Shown piece by piece: positions 36,085 to 45,278 of a DNA stretch of 64,000 nt; position 1 is the first letter of the stretch, and the number at the start of each line of letters is the position of its first letter. This DNA comes from Clavibacter sp. VKM Ac-2873. GTDB lineage: Bacteria; Actinomycetota; Actinomycetes; Actinomycetales; Microbacteriaceae. Under the pieces are notes generated by a model, which worked only from the letters and a program-made list of their open reading frames with translations, ran no database searches and was not told where the DNA came from. Position numbers and translations under genes: made by a program. The stretch lies in assembly GCF_015351075.1 (NCBI RefSeq), contig NZ_JADKRS010000004.1, forward strand, positions 124,001-188,000, given 5' to 3'.

Positions 36085-37499
36085 CAGAGCGCCCGGAACG
36101 CGTCGGCGATCACGCCGAGGGCGTCGTCGAGCAGCTCGTCGGAGATCGCGAGGCTCGGGAGGAAGCGCAGCACGTTGCCGTACGTGCCGGCGGTGAGGAT
36201 GATCACGCCGTGCGCGTGGCAGTGCGCCGCGATCGCCGCGACCGCGTCCGCGTTCGGCTCCTTGGTGGTGGATCCGGTGCCCGGCTGCACGAGCTCGATC
36301 GCGATCATCGCGCCGATGCCGCGCACGTCGCCGATGATGTCGTGCTCCTGCTGCAGCTCCGTGAGGGCGCGGTGCAGGTGGTCGCCGATGCGGGTGGCCT
36401 CGGCGAGCAGGCCGTGCGTCTCGATCGCCTCGAAGACGGCCACGGCGGCGGCCGCGGCCACGGGGTTGCCGCCGAACGTGCCGCCGAGCCCGCCCGGGAG
36501 GGCCGAGTCCATGATCTCGGCGCGGCCGGTCACGCCGGCGAGCGGCAGGCCGCCCGCGATGCCCTTGGCCGTGAGCACGAGGTCGGGCACGAGCCCGAGG
36601 TGCTCGCTCGCGAAGAAGCGGCCGGTGCGCGCGAGCCCCGACTGGATCTCGTCCGCGATGAAGACGACGCCGTTCGCCGTGCACCACTCCTGGAGCGCCG
36701 GCAGGAAGCCGTCGGCGGGGACCATGAAGCCGCCCTCGCCCTGGATGGGCTCCGCGACGACGCACGCGAGGTCGGTCGCGCCGATGCGCTTCTCGAGGTA
36801 CGAGATGGTGCGGGCCGCGGCCTCGGCGCCGGTGAGGCCGTCGTGATACGGGTACGAGCTCGGCGCGTGGTAGACGTCGCCCGCGAAGGGGCCGAAGCCC
36901 GTGCCGTAGGGCGACGCCTTGTAGTTCATCGCCATGGTGAGGTTAGTGCGGCCGTGGTACCCGTGGTCGAGCACGGCCACCGCGCGGCGGCCCGTGTGCT
37001 TCCGGGCGATCTTCACGCCGTTCTCCACGGCCTCCGCGCCCGAGTTCACGAGCACCGTGCGCTTCTCGTGCGTGCCGGGCGTGTGCTCCGCCAGCAGCTC
37101 CGCCACGCGCACGTACTCCTCGTACGGCGTCACGGTGAAGAGCGTGTGGATCACGTCGCCGAGCTGGGCGGTCGCGGCGTCCACGACCTCCTGGCGGGTG
37201 TGGCCGACGGTGGTCACGCCGATGCCGGCGCCCAGGTCGATGAAGCGGTTGCCGTCCACGTCCTCCACGATCGCGCCGTGGGCGCGGGCGATGTAGACGG
37301 GGAGGAGGGAGGAGACGCCGGGCGGCACCACGCGCTTCCGGCGCTCGTGCAGCTCGCGCGAGAGCGGGCCGGGGATCTCCGTCACGATGCGTCGCTCCTG
37401 CGGCACCTGCGGGCGCGCGTCGCGGGCGGACGCGGCGGGGGAGTCGGAGGCGGAGCCGGCAGGAGTGCCGACGCGGGCGGAGTCCAGGGTGTCTGTCAT
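36084..37499 (-). CDS. gabT: 4-aminobutyrate aminotransferase
   Basis: 471 aa. Class III PLP-dependent aminotransferase: VDGNRFIDLGAGIGVTTVGH, NSGAEAVENGVKIAR, HGYHGRT, AEPIQGEGGF, FIADEIQSGLARTGR, and TAKGIAGGLPL with the PLP lysine. The best family match from these motifs is GabT, converting GABA and 2-oxoglutarate to succinate semialdehyde and glutamate. The first ~35 residues are a low-complexity extension. No succinate semialdehyde dehydrogenase gene is adjacent; instead the asparaginase-type gene follows. Confidence 0.93.
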   Translation of the reverse strand: MTDTLDSARVGTPAGSASDSPAASARDARPQVPQERRIVTEIPGPLSRELHERRKRVVPPGVSSLLPVYIARAHGAIVEDVDGNRFIDLGAGIGVTTVGHTRQEVVDAATAQLGDVIHTLFTVTPYEEYVRVAELLAEHTPGTHEKRTVLVNSGAEAVENGVKIARKHTGRRAVAVLDHGYHGRTNLTMAMNYKASPYGTGFGPFAGDVYHAPSSYPYHDGLTGAEAAARTISYLEKRIGATDLACVVAEPIQGEGGFMVPADGFLPALQEWCTANGVVFIADEIQSGLARTGRFFASEHLGLVPDLVLTAKGIAGGLPLAGVTGRAEIMDSALPGGLGGTFGGNPVAAAAAVAVFEAIETHGLLAEATRIGDHLHRALTELQQEHDIIGDVRGIGAMIAIELVQPGTGSTTKEPNADAVAAIAAHCHAHGVIILTAGTYGNVLRFLPSLAISDELLDDALGVIADAFRAL

Positions 37500-37508
37500 G
37501 ATCCGGCG

Positions 37509-37514
37509 AGTTTA
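37509..37514 (-). promoter_or_regulatory. -10-like TAAACT upstream of gabT
   Basis: On the minus strand TAAACT ends 9 nt before the gabT ATG. No ribosome binding site fits the gap, so the mRNA is at most a few bases longer than the coding part. Confidence 0.45.
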
Positions 37515-37558
37515 CCCGCGCGGACGCCCGCGACCAGGAGGGCCGCGGCCCGGTTCGC

Positions 37559-37564
37559 TACCGT
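37559..37564 (+). promoter_or_regulatory. -10-like TACCGT with 6-nt spacing to the OsmC gene
   Basis: TACCGT ends exactly 6 nt before ATG at 37571, the same spacing as at mshB, ispG and proS. It shares the 71-bp gap with the divergent gabT promoter. Confidence 0.4.
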
Positions 37565-37570
37565 GATCCC

Positions 37571-38056
37571 ATGCAGATCGAGCACCGGTACGCGCTGTCC
37601 CTCGAGTGGACGGGCGACCGTGGATCCGGCACGTCCGACCACCGCTCCTACGGTCGCGACCACGTCGTGCGCGCCGCGGGGAAGCCCGACCTGCTCGGGT
37701 CCGCCGACCGCCCGTTCCGCGGCGACGTCGACCGCTGGAACCCCGAGGAGACGCTCATCTCCGCGCTCGCCCAGTGCCACCTGCTCAGCTACCTGCACGC
37801 GGCCGCGATGGCGGGCGTGGTCGTCGTCGGCTACCGGGACGAGCCCACCGGCACCATGCGGCAGACGGACGACGGCGGCGGGCACTTCGTCGAGGTCACC
37901 CTGCGGCCCGTCGTCACCGTGCGGGATCCCGCGCACGTCGAGCTCGCGACCTCGCTGCACCCGGGCGCCTCCGCACGGTGCTTCATCGCGTCCAGCGTCA
38001 ACTTCCCCGTGCACCACGAGCCGCGCACGGTGCTCGCGGCCGACGCGGGCGCCTGA
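37571..38056 (+). CDS. OsmC/Ohr-family peroxiredoxin
   Basis: 161 aa, cytoplasmic. The OsmC fold is recognised by WNPEETLISALAQCHLLSYLH, with the first redox Cys, and ASARCFIASSVNFPV, with the second Cys. Members reduce organic hydroperoxides with a thiol. It stands alone, divergent from gabT, with a leaderless-type start. Whether it acts on organic peroxides or belongs to the YhfA-like branch cannot be told. Confidence 0.92.
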   Translation: MQIEHRYALSLEWTGDRGSGTSDHRSYGRDHVVRAAGKPDLLGSADRPFRGDVDRWNPEETLISALAQCHLLSYLHAAAMAGVVVVGYRDEPTGTMRQTDDGGGHFVEVTLRPVVTVRDPAHVELATSLHPGASARCFIASSVNFPVHHEPRTVLAADAGA

Positions 38057-38072
38057 CCGGACGCGTCTCCTC

Positions 38073-38156
38073 GCGCACGCGGCGGAGCGCACCCGGCGGA
38101 GCGCACACGGCGGCGCGGACCCGGCGGAGCGCACCCGGCGGCGCGCACCCGGCGGG
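38073..38156 (+). repeat. Six tandem 14-bp repeats
   Basis: Consensus GCGCACCCGGCGGA, six units without gaps at 38073, 38087, 38101, 38115, 38129 and 38143, each with 0-2 changes. They fill the gap between the OsmC gene and the FKBP lipoprotein gene. The rest of the 202-bp gap holds no gene. The repeats are asymmetric and do not form an obvious hairpin. Confidence 0.9.
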
Positions 38157-38258
38157 GCGGAACCGCACCGCCCTGATCGCGCCCTGTCAGGCGGACCCCG
38201 GCCGCGTCGGGCAGACTGTGCGAGTCCCTCCCACAAACCTGGTGCGTCCGGCGCGCCG

Positions 38259-39281
38259 ATGAAAGCGACTCACGTGAAGCGACGCATCCCCCTCACCCTG
38301 GCCGCGGCCGCCATCCTCGCGCTGTCCGCCTGCTCCAGCAGCGGCACGCCGGTAGCGGATCCGTCCGCGAGCCCGACGGCCGGCGCCCGCACCGCGGGGG
38401 CCTCCTGCATCGACACCCCCTCGGGCGACGCGTCGAAGTCGGTGAAGGTCTCCGGGGACTTCGGGAAGGCCCCGGACGTGAAGGTGGACGGCCCGCTCAC
38501 GGTCGACACGACCGAGCGCACGGTCGTCACCCAGGGCGACGGCGCGGAGATCGCCGCCGGCGCCACCGCGAACATCGCGCTCGCCGCGTACAACGGCAAG
38601 ACCGGCGACGCCATCCCGCAGCTCGCCTACAACGCGGACTCCCCGCTCCCGGCCACGCTGGACGACAGCGCGCTGGTCCCCGGCGTCGTCCGGGCGGTCG
38701 AGTGCACCACGGTCGGATCGCGCATCGTCGCGGTGGTCCCCGCTGCGGACGGCTTCGCCGCCGAGCAGGCCACCACGCTCGGCCTCGGCGCCGACGACCC
38801 CATCGTCATCGTGGTGGACGTGCTGAGCCAGGTCCCCACGCGCGCAGACGGCGCGGACCAGCCGGCACCCGATGGCTTCCCGACGGTCACCCTCGCGGAC
38901 AACGGGGCGCCCACCATCACCATCCCGGACGCCGCACCGCCCACCGAGACGAAGATCGCGAACCTCAAGGTCGGCGACGGCGCAGAGGTCACGGACGGCG
39001 CCAACGTCACGGTGCAGTACACGGGCATCAACTGGAACACCAAGAAGGTCTTCGACTCGAGCTGGGACAAGGGCGCCAAGCCGGTCTCGTTCCAGACGAG
39101 CGGCGTCATCCCCGGCTTCACGAAGGCGCTCGTCGGGCAGAAGGTCGGCTCGCAGGTCATCGCGATCATCCCGCCCGCCGACGGCTACGGCGAGAAGGGC
39201 TCCGGCGAGGACATCGGCGGCACCGACACCATCGTGTTCGTCGTCGACATCCTCGGCACCCAGTCCGCTCCGGCCCAGTAG
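38259..39281 (+). CDS. FKBP-type prolyl isomerase lipoprotein with tandem domains
   Basis: 340 aa. Signal peptide with lipobox LSAC (Cys 25), so surface lipoprotein. The C-terminal ~110 residues are a typical [47 protein letters not shown] and [11 protein letters not shown]. The N-terminal half keeps the outline ([34 protein letters not shown]) but lacks the YTG and FDSS parts, so it is a degenerate FKBP copy. It likely helps fold exported proteins. ATG at 38259 has no good ribosome binding site; GTG at 38274 with GAAAG upstream is the alternative. dxr starts 8 bp later. Confidence 0.9.
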   Translation: MKATHVKRRIPLTLAAAAILALSACSSSGTPVADPSASPTAGARTAGASCIDTPSGDASKSVKVSGDFGKAPDVKVDGPLTVDTTERTVVTQGDGAEIAAGATANIALAAYNGKTGDAIPQLAYNADSPLPATLDDSALVPGVVRAVECTTVGSRIVAVVPAADGFAAEQATTLGLGADDPIVIVVDVLSQVPTRADGADQPAPDGFPTVTLADNGAPTITIPDAAPPTETKIANLKVGDGAEVTDGANVTVQYTGINWNTKKVFDSSWDKGAKPVSFQTSGVIPGFTKALVGQKVGSQVIAIIPPADGYGEKGSGEDIGGTDTIVFVVDILGTQSAPAQ

Positions 39282-39289
39282 GAGGAGCC

Positions 39290-40372
39290 GTGCGCCGCGT
39301 CATCATCCTCGGATCCACGGGCTCCATCGGCGTGCAGGCCCTCGAGGTCGTCGCGCGGCACCCGGAGCTGTTCGAGGTGGTGGGGCTCGGCGCCGGCAGC
39401 AAGCGCGAGGCGCTCGCCGAGCAGGCGCGCGTCGCAGGCGTCGAGCACACGGCCCTCGGCGCGGACGAGGCGGAGCAGCTCATCCGCTCGGTCGACGCCG
39501 ACGTGGTGATCAACGGCATCACCGGATCCGTGGGGCTCGGCCCCACCCTCGCCGCGCTGGAGGAGGGCCGCACCCTCGCCCTCGCCAACAAGGAGTCGCT
39601 CATCGTCGGCGGCGAGCTGGTGCGCTCCCTCGCGGCGCCGGGCCAGCTGGTCCCCGTCGACTCGGAGCACTCGGCCATCGCGCAGGCCCTCCGCGGAGGC
39701 ACGGCGGAGGAGGTCAGGCGCCTCGTCGTCACGGCGTCCGGCGGCCCGTTCCGCGGCCGCTCGCGCGCCGAGCTCGAGCACGTCACCCCGCGTGAGGCGC
39801 TCGCGCACCCCACGTGGGACATGGGCCTCGTCATCACGACGAACTCGTCGACGCTCGTCAACAAGGGCCTCGAGGTCATCGAGGCGCACCTCCTGTTCGA
39901 CGTGCCCTACGAGCGGATCGACGTGGTCGTGCACCCGCAGTCGCTCGTGCACTCCATGGTCGAGTTCATCGACGGCTCGACGCTCGCGCAGGCGTCCCCG
40001 CCGGACATGCGCCTCCCCATCGCGCTCGGCCTGAACTGGCCGCACCGCATGCACGACGTCGGCGTGCCGATCGACTGGACCCGCGCCGCGACGTGGACCT
40101 TCGAGCCGCTCGACGACGAGGCGTTCCCCGCCGTGCTGCTCGCCAAGCAGGTGGGAGCGGCCGGATCCACGTACCCGGCCGTCTACAACGCGGCCAACGA
40201 GCAGGCCGTGCAGGCGTTCCACGCGGGGCGGGCGGGCTTCCTCGACATCGTCGACACCATCCGCCGCGTCGTCGACGCCCACGCGCCGGCGTCCGGCCCG
40301 CTCACGCGCGGGTCGCTGGCCGAGGCGGAGCGGTGGGCGCGCGCCGAGGCCGACCGCGTGCTCGGGGTCTGA
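39290..40372 (+). CDS. dxr: 1-deoxy-D-xylulose 5-phosphate reductoisomerase
   Basis: 360 aa from GTG at 39290 with GGAGGAG directly upstream. Second step of the MEP isoprenoid pathway, NADPH-dependent. Motifs: [15 protein letters not shown] (nucleotide binding), [35 protein letters not shown] and [22 protein letters not shown] (metal and substrate binding). With the S2P protease gene and ispG downstream it keeps the actinobacterial order, but two minus-strand genes lie between. Confidence 0.97.
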   Translation: MRRVIILGSTGSIGVQALEVVARHPELFEVVGLGAGSKREALAEQARVAGVEHTALGADEAEQLIRSVDADVVINGITGSVGLGPTLAALEEGRTLALANKESLIVGGELVRSLAAPGQLVPVDSEHSAIAQALRGGTAEEVRRLVVTASGGPFRGRSRAELEHVTPREALAHPTWDMGLVITTNSSTLVNKGLEVIEAHLLFDVPYERIDVVVHPQSLVHSMVEFIDGSTLAQASPPDMRLPIALGLNWPHRMHDVGVPIDWTRAATWTFEPLDDEAFPAVLLAKQVGAAGSTYPAVYNAANEQAVQAFHAGRAGFLDIVDTIRRVVDAHAPASGPLTRGSLAEAERWARAEADRVLGV

Positions 40373-40391
40373 CCCGACCCGCCCGAGGGCA

Positions 40392-40426
40392 CCGCCCGAT
40401 CCGAGGGCCCCGCCCGATCCGAGGGC
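40392..40426 (+). repeat. Two 17-bp direct repeats downstream of dxr
   Basis: CCGCCCGATCCGAGGGC occurs at 40392-40408 and 40410-40426, with a truncated related copy just before. They lie in the 147-bp gap between dxr and the convergent lipoprotein gene. No other feature is seen in that gap. Confidence 0.7.
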
Positions 40427-40519
40427 GCCACCTCGCACGCGGGCTCCGCGGATCCCCCGGATCCGGCCCGCGATCCCGGGCTGCACCGCACGCGGAGCCC
40501 GGGTCCGATGATCCCCGGC

Positions 40520-41107
40520 TCAGCCGTTCCCCGGCTTGCCGGCCCCGCCGTTGCCGTTCCCCGGGTTGCCGGGGCCGCCGTTCCCGGCGCCAGGGGCGCC
40601 CGGTCCGTCGTCGCCCGGCGTCGGGCTCGCGCTGGGGGAGGGGGTGGGCGACGTGGTCCGCGTCGGGCTCGGGGTGGGCGACGGCGTCGGCGTCCGCGAG
40701 GGGGACGGCGACGGCGACGGGCTCACGGACGGCGAGGGCGAGGGCGTCGGGGTCGTCGCCGCGTCCCGGGCCGCCTCGAGCTGCGTGCGCACCTCGTCGA
40801 TGCGCGCGATGACCTCGTCGTGCCGTGCCTGGTCGATGGATCCGTCGGCGAGGTCGGCCTCGACGGCCGCCCGCAGCTCCTCGAGCTGCGCGAGCGCCTT
40901 GGCGTAGTCGCCGTCGGCGGACGACTGCGTGACCGACTGCGTGCGCTGCTGCAGGTCGTCGAGGGCGCGGTCCGCCGGCGTCGACGATCCCGCGCAGCCG
41001 GCGAGGAGGAGCACGGCGGTGGTCACGGTCGCGAGGCCGAGGGCGGCGCGCCCGCGGAGCGCGCGGCGTCCGGGACCGGGCGTCCGGCGGGTCGATGTGC
41101 GGATCAC
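40520..41107 (-). CDS. Lipoprotein with Pro/Ser/Thr stalk and Gly/Asn tail
   Basis: 195 aa from GTG that overlaps the kinase stop (GTGA). Signal peptide with lipobox LLAGC (Cys 38). A helical segment follows (ALDDLQQRTQSVTQSSADG, LEELRAAVEADLADG, HDEVIARIDEVRTQLEAA), likely coiled coil. Then come a long PS/PT repeat stretch (residues ~121-163) and a Gly/Asn/Pro-rich end. Such stalks span the cell wall. It is translationally coupled to the membrane kinase upstream, so it may be its outer partner or substrate. I recognise no family. Confidence 0.85.
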   Translation of the reverse strand: MIRTSTRRTPGPGRRALRGRAALGLATVTTAVLLLAGCAGSSTPADRALDDLQQRTQSVTQSSADGDYAKALAQLEELRAAVEADLADGSIDQARHDEVIARIDEVRTQLEAARDAATTPTPSPSPSVSPSPSPSPSRTPTPSPTPSPTRTTSPTPSPSASPTPGDDGPGAPGAGNGGPGNPGNGNGGAGKPGNG

Positions 41108-42360
41108 GGGGCGTCCTCCACGCTCTTCTGCAGCTCCTCGAGGCTGGCGCCGAGGGGTCCGGGGACGGACGGGTACGACGTGTCGCGGTCGGACAGCAGG
41201 GGGATGGTCACGACGCCCACGACGGCGGCTGCCGCGATGAGCACGGACACGACGGCGATGCTGAGGGCCCGGCTGCCGCGGCGCTTCGCCGGGACGCGAT
41301 CCGCGGGGGAGCCGGCGGCGGGGGAGGCCACCGCCGTGGGGTCGGCGCCGCGCGCGGGAGGCGTCGACGCGGCGGCGAACCGCTCGGTCCGGGCGTCCCG
41401 ATCCGCGGACGGCGCGAGGGCCGCGGCGGCCGCACCCGCGCCGGCCGCGCCGGCCGCCGCGGTCGCCGGCATCACGCGCGTCGACGTGGCCGTCGGCGCC
41501 TCCACCGCGGACCCGGGCGCGCGCCCGGTCCGCAGCTCCGCGGCGACCTCGCGCGCGGTGGGCCGCGTCGCCGGATCCCGTCGGGTCATGCGGCCGAGGA
41601 GGTCCACCCACGAGGCGCCGAGGCGCGCGGGGATCTCCGGGTCGCGCACCACGCGCGCCATGGTGGACTCGGCGGCCGTGCCCGGGAAGGTGCGGCGGCC
41701 GGTGAGGCACTCGAGGAGCACGAGGCCGAGCGCGTACACATCGGTCGGCGCGCCCACGTCCTCGCCGAGCGCCTGCTCGGGGCTGAGGTAGCTGACGGTG
41801 CCGACGATGGATCCCGTCGACGTGAGGCGCGTGCCGTCCACGAGGCGCGCGATGCCGAAGTCGGTGAGCTTGGCGGCGGCCGGCTCGTCGTCCTCCTCGG
41901 GGCGCGCGAGCAGCACGTTGGCGGGCTTCACGTCGCGGTGCACGACGCCGCGGCGGTGGATGTAGCCGAGCGCGTCGCTGAGGATCCCGCCGATGCGCGC
42001 GACCTCGGGACCGGGCAGCGGACCCTGCGCCATGCGCTCGGCGAGCGTGGTGCCGTCGACGATCTCCATCACGATGAAGGCGAGCGCGCGGTCGCCGACC
42101 AGGTCGTCGCCCACGTCGAAGAGGGTCACGAGACCCGGGTGGCTGAGGCCCGCGAGCATGCGCACCTCGCCCTCCTGGCGCTCGACCTCGGCGGGGTCGG
42201 CGGAGTCGGTCGCGAAGACCTTGACGGCCACCTCGCGGCCGAGCGTCTCGTCGGATGCGCGGTACACGGTGGCCATGCCGCCGCGTCCGAGCAGGCCGCT
42301 GATGCGGTAGCGGCCGGCCAGCAGGGTGCCGGCGAGCGGGTCGGGCCGTTCTCCGGGCAT
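41104..42360 (-). CDS. Membrane Ser/Thr protein kinase
   Basis: 418 aa from ATG with GAGAGGTG upstream. PknB-like kinase domain at residues ~17-280: Gly loop LGRGGMATVY, Lys 47, HRDVKPANVL (141-150), DFG 167-169, GTVSYLSPEQ. A Pro/Ala-rich linker, one membrane helix at about 365-388 and a short outer tail of ~30 residues without PASTA or other sensor domain. The neighbouring lipoprotein gene overlaps its end and could supply the sensor part. It is inserted between dxr and the S2P protease gene, on the opposite strand. Confidence 0.95.
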   Translation of the reverse strand: MPGERPDPLAGTLLAGRYRISGLLGRGGMATVYRASDETLGREVAVKVFATDSADPAEVERQEGEVRMLAGLSHPGLVTLFDVGDDLVGDRALAFIVMEIVDGTTLAERMAQGPLPGPEVARIGGILSDALGYIHRRGVVHRDVKPANVLLARPEEDDEPAAAKLTDFGIARLVDGTRLTSTGSIVGTVSYLSPEQALGEDVGAPTDVYALGLVLLECLTGRRTFPGTAAESTMARVVRDPEIPARLGASWVDLLGRMTRRDPATRPTAREVAAELRTGRAPGSAVEAPTATSTRVMPATAAAGAAGAGAAAAALAPSADRDARTERFAAASTPPARGADPTAVASPAAGSPADRVPAKRRGSRALSIAVVSVLIAAAAVVGVVTIPLLSDRDTSYPSVPGPLGASLEELQKSVEDAP

Positions 42361-42386
42361 GGGCGCACCTCTCGTCACGGTCTCCC

Positions 42387-42392
42387 AGACTA
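42387..42392 (-). promoter_or_regulatory. Possible -10 element (TAGTCT) of the kinase gene
   Basis: On the minus strand TAGTCT lies 26 bp before the kinase ATG, leaving room for its ribosome binding site. It is in the 146-bp divergent gap shared with the S2P protease gene. Confidence 0.4.
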
Positions 42393-42492
42393 GCCCGGGG
42401 CTCCTGGGCGGGGCCCGCCCGCCTCCGTACGCGCCGCGCCCCCGTCGCCTCCGGATCCGCGCCACGGCGGCGTCCGCCCAGGGTGCGGGAGG

Positions 42493-42498
42493 TAGCCT
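42493..42498 (+). promoter_or_regulatory. -10-like TAGCCT before the S2P protease gene
   Basis: TAGCCT ends 8 nt before ATG at 42507. A weak GGGAGG lies before the hexamer, too far from the ATG, so leaderless or near-leaderless translation is likely. Confidence 0.45.
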
Positions 42499-42506
42499 CT
42501 CCCACC

Positions 42507-43931
42507 ATGGACGGCGTCTTCCTCTACATCCTCGGGGTGCTCATCATCGTGGTCGGCGTCGCCGTGTCCATCGGCCTCCACGAGGTCGGGCACCTGGTGC
42601 CCGCGAAGCTCTTCGGCGTGCGCGTCACGCAGTACATGATCGGCTTCGGGCCGACCGTCTTCAGCCGCCGCAAGGGCGAGACCGAGTACGGCGTGAAGGC
42701 CATCCCGCTGGGCGGCTACATCTCGATGATCGGCATGTTCCCGCCGCAGAGCTCGCGCGCCGGCACCAGCAGCACGGGGATCGCGCAGCTCGTCGGGCCC
42801 GACGCCCGCCGCGGCGCCGACGCCGCCGGATCCCCGGCCGCCCCCGACGGCGACGACCGCGCCGGCCGCGGCTTCTTCGACCTCCTCGTGCAGGACGCCC
42901 GCCAGGCCAGCGCCGAGAGCGTCGGCGACGACGAGGACCGCGCCTTCTACAAGCTGCCCGTGCTCAAGCGCATGGTCATCATGCTCGGCGGGCCGGCGAT
43001 GAACTTCCTCCTGGCGATCGTGCTGTTCGCGATCGTGCTCTGCGGCTTCGGCGTCACGACGCCCACCACCACGGTCGGCCAGGTGAACGCGTGCATCGTG
43101 CCCGCCGGATCCACCGCGTCGGCCGACGCCGCCACCTGCCCCGCCGGCGCCCCCGAGGCACCGGGCGCCGCGGCCGGCCTCCAGCCCGGCGACACGATCG
43201 TGAGCATCGACGGCACGCCGATCACCGCGTGGGACCAGGTCACGGGCACGGTCCAGGTCTCCGCGGGCACGGAGCTCGACGTCGTCGTGGAGCGCGACGG
43301 CGCCCGCCAGACGCTCGCCATCACGCCCGTGCTCACGCAGCAGGCGGTCATCGGCCAGCGCGGCGCGCCCGAGGTCGACGCGCAGGGGATGCCCGTCACG
43401 CGCGAGGTCGGCCTCATCGGTTTCAGCCCCACCCAGGCCGTGCAGCAGCAGCCGCTCTCCGCCGCCTTCACGACGACGGGCGAGAACATGGCCGCGGTCG
43501 GCAACCTGATCCTCCACCTGCCGCAGCGCCTGGTCGACGTCGGCCGTGCCGCGTTCGGCGGCGGCGAGCGCGACCCGAACGGCCCCATGAGCGTCGTCGG
43601 CGTGGGCCGCGTCGCGGGCGAGATCGCGAGCCTCGACCAGACGCCCGTCGCCGCGCGCGCCTCGGCCATGATCGGCCTGGTCGCCTCGCTCAACGTGGCG
43701 CTCGGGATGATCAACCTCCTGCCGCTGCTCCCGCTCGACGGCGGACACGTGCTCGGCGCGATCGTGGAGGGCATCCGCCGGGCGTCCGCCAAGGCCTTCG
43801 GCCGGCGCGACCCGGGACCCGTCGACGTCGCGAAGCTCATGCCGTTGACGTTCGTGGTCGTGATCGTCTTCGGCGCCATGAGCGCCCTGCTGATCTTCGC
43901 CGACCTGGTGAACCCCGTCCGCCTCACCTGA
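42507..43931 (+). CDS. rip1: Site-2 protease, RseP/Rip1 family (M50)
   Basis: 474 aa intramembrane zinc metalloprotease. First helix contains GLHEVGHL (HExxH metal site), a PDZ domain lies at about 220-300 (GLQPGDTIVSIDGTPI), and the last helices carry the second active-site motif NLLPLLPLDGG. It cleaves anti-sigma factors or other membrane proteins after a first cut. The cytoplasmic loop after the first helix carries an acidic/Ala-rich insertion (residues ~85-150). Position between dxr and ispG matches mycobacterial rip1. The kinase/lipoprotein pair lies upstream on the other strand. Confidence 0.95.
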   Translation: MDGVFLYILGVLIIVVGVAVSIGLHEVGHLVPAKLFGVRVTQYMIGFGPTVFSRRKGETEYGVKAIPLGGYISMIGMFPPQSSRAGTSSTGIAQLVGPDARRGADAAGSPAAPDGDDRAGRGFFDLLVQDARQASAESVGDDEDRAFYKLPVLKRMVIMLGGPAMNFLLAIVLFAIVLCGFGVTTPTTTVGQVNACIVPAGSTASADAATCPAGAPEAPGAAAGLQPGDTIVSIDGTPITAWDQVTGTVQVSAGTELDVVVERDGARQTLAITPVLTQQAVIGQRGAPEVDAQGMPVTREVGLIGFSPTQAVQQQPLSAAFTTTGENMAAVGNLILHLPQRLVDVGRAAFGGGERDPNGPMSVVGVGRVAGEIASLDQTPVAARASAMIGLVASLNVALGMINLLPLLPLDGGHVLGAIVEGIRRASAKAFGRRDPGPVDVAKLMPLTFVVVIVFGAMSALLIFADLVNPVRLT

Positions 43932-44008
43932 CTGCGCCCAGCGCCCGACGCCGCCCACCGCCTGACCCGTCCGCGCCCCCGACGCACCGGGCGCGCAGGA
44001 ATCGGACG

Positions 44009-44014
44009 TAGGCT
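44009..44014 (+). promoter_or_regulatory. -10-like TAGGCT with 6-nt spacing to ispG
   Basis: TAGGCT ends 6 nt before GTG at 44021 and there is no ribosome binding site. Leaderless start expected. Confidence 0.55.
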
Positions 44015-44020
44015 CTTCCC

Positions 44021-45166
44021 GTGCCAGCAGTCAATCTCGGAATGCCGAAGGTCCCTGAGGTCCTCGCGCCCCGCCGCAAGACCCGTCAGATCAGCGTCGG
44101 CAAGGTCAAGGTGGGCGGGAACGCCCAGGTCAGCGTCCAGTCGATGACGACGACGCAGACCACCAACATCAACGCGACGCTCCAGCAGATCGCCGAGCTC
44201 ACGGCCACCGGCTGCGACATCGTGCGGGTGGCGGTGCCGCACCAGGACGACGCGGACGTGCTGCACATCCTGGCGAAGAAGAGCCAGATCCCGATCATCG
44301 CGGACATCCACTTCCAGCCCCGCTACGTCTTCACGGCCATCGACGCCGGTGTCGGCGCGGTGCGCGTGAACCCCGGCAACATCCGCAAGTTCGACGACCA
44401 GGTCGGCGCCATCGCGAAGGCCGCCAAGGCCGCGGGCACCTCGATCCGCATCGGCGTCAACGCCGGATCCCTGCACCCGAGCCTGCTGCAGAAGTACGGC
44501 AAGGCCACGCCCGAGGCGCTCGTCGAGTCGGCCGTCTGGGAGGCCAGCCTCTTCGAGGAGCACGACTTCCACGACTTCAAGATCTCGGTCAAGCACAACG
44601 ACCCCGTCATCATGGTGAAGGCCTACCGCCTGCTCGCCGAGCGCGGCGACTGGCCGCTGCACCTCGGCGTCACCGAGGCCGGCCCCGCGTTCCAGGGCAC
44701 CATCAAGAGCGCCACGGCGTTCGGGATCCTGCTCTCCGAGGGCATCGGCGACACGATCCGCGTCTCCCTCTCCGCGCCGCCGGCCGAGGAGGTGAAGGTG
44801 GGCCTGCAGATCCTGCAGTCGCTCAACCTCCGCGAGCGCAAGCTCGAGATCGTCTCCTGCCCGAGCTGCGGCCGCGCGCAGGTCGACGTCTACTCGCTCG
44901 CCGAGCAGGTCACCGAGGGCCTCAAGCACGTCAACGTGCCGCTGCGCGTCGCCGTCATGGGCTGCGTCGTCAACGGACCCGGCGAGGCCCGCGAGGCCGA
45001 GCTCGGCGTCGCGTCCGGCAACGGCCGCGGGCAGATCTTCGTCAAGGGCGAGGTCATCAAGACCGTGCCCGAGGCCGAGATCGTGCAGACGCTCATCGAG
45101 GAGGCGAACCGCCTCGCCGCGGAGATGCCCGCGGGATCCATCGGCAGCCCCGAGATCCTCGTCTAG
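44021..45166 (+). CDS. ispG: 4-hydroxy-3-methylbut-2-en-1-yl diphosphate synthase
   Basis: 381 aa from GTG. [4Fe-4S] enzyme of the MEP pathway, using reduced ferredoxin or flavodoxin. Motifs: [41 protein letters not shown], and the cluster ligands SCPSCGR and [10 protein letters not shown]. The downstream ole genes start after a 112-bp gap with their own promoter-like sequence. Confidence 0.97.
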   Translation: MPAVNLGMPKVPEVLAPRRKTRQISVGKVKVGGNAQVSVQSMTTTQTTNINATLQQIAELTATGCDIVRVAVPHQDDADVLHILAKKSQIPIIADIHFQPRYVFTAIDAGVGAVRVNPGNIRKFDDQVGAIAKAAKAAGTSIRIGVNAGSLHPSLLQKYGKATPEALVESAVWEASLFEEHDFHDFKISVKHNDPVIMVKAYRLLAERGDWPLHLGVTEAGPAFQGTIKSATAFGILLSEGIGDTIRVSLSAPPAEEVKVGLQILQSLNLRERKLEIVSCPSCGRAQVDVYSLAEQVTEGLKHVNVPLRVAVMGCVVNGPGEAREAELGVASGNGRGQIFVKGEVIKTVPEAEIVQTLIEEANRLAAEMPAGSIGSPEILV

Positions 45167-45225
45167 CCCCACCCTTCCCCACCCGACCGCGCGGCGGCCG
45201 TGCGCCCGCGCGCGCCGGCTGCGCG

Positions 45226-45231
45226 TAGGCT
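45226..45231 (+). promoter_or_regulatory. Possible -10 element (TAGGCT) of the ole operon
   Basis: TAGGCT in the gap between ispG and oleA, 47 bp before the TTG start. The rest of the gap is GC-rich with no other feature. Confidence 0.4.
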
Positions 45232-45278
45232 CTGCTAGTCGTCCGCCCGGCGGACCGCCCCACGAACTGAGGATGCTG

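Noticed and set aside
38073-38156. 14-bp repeats as a CRISPR or an origin-type iteron array
   Set aside because: No spacers; no replication gene, DnaA box or AT-rich segment nearby.
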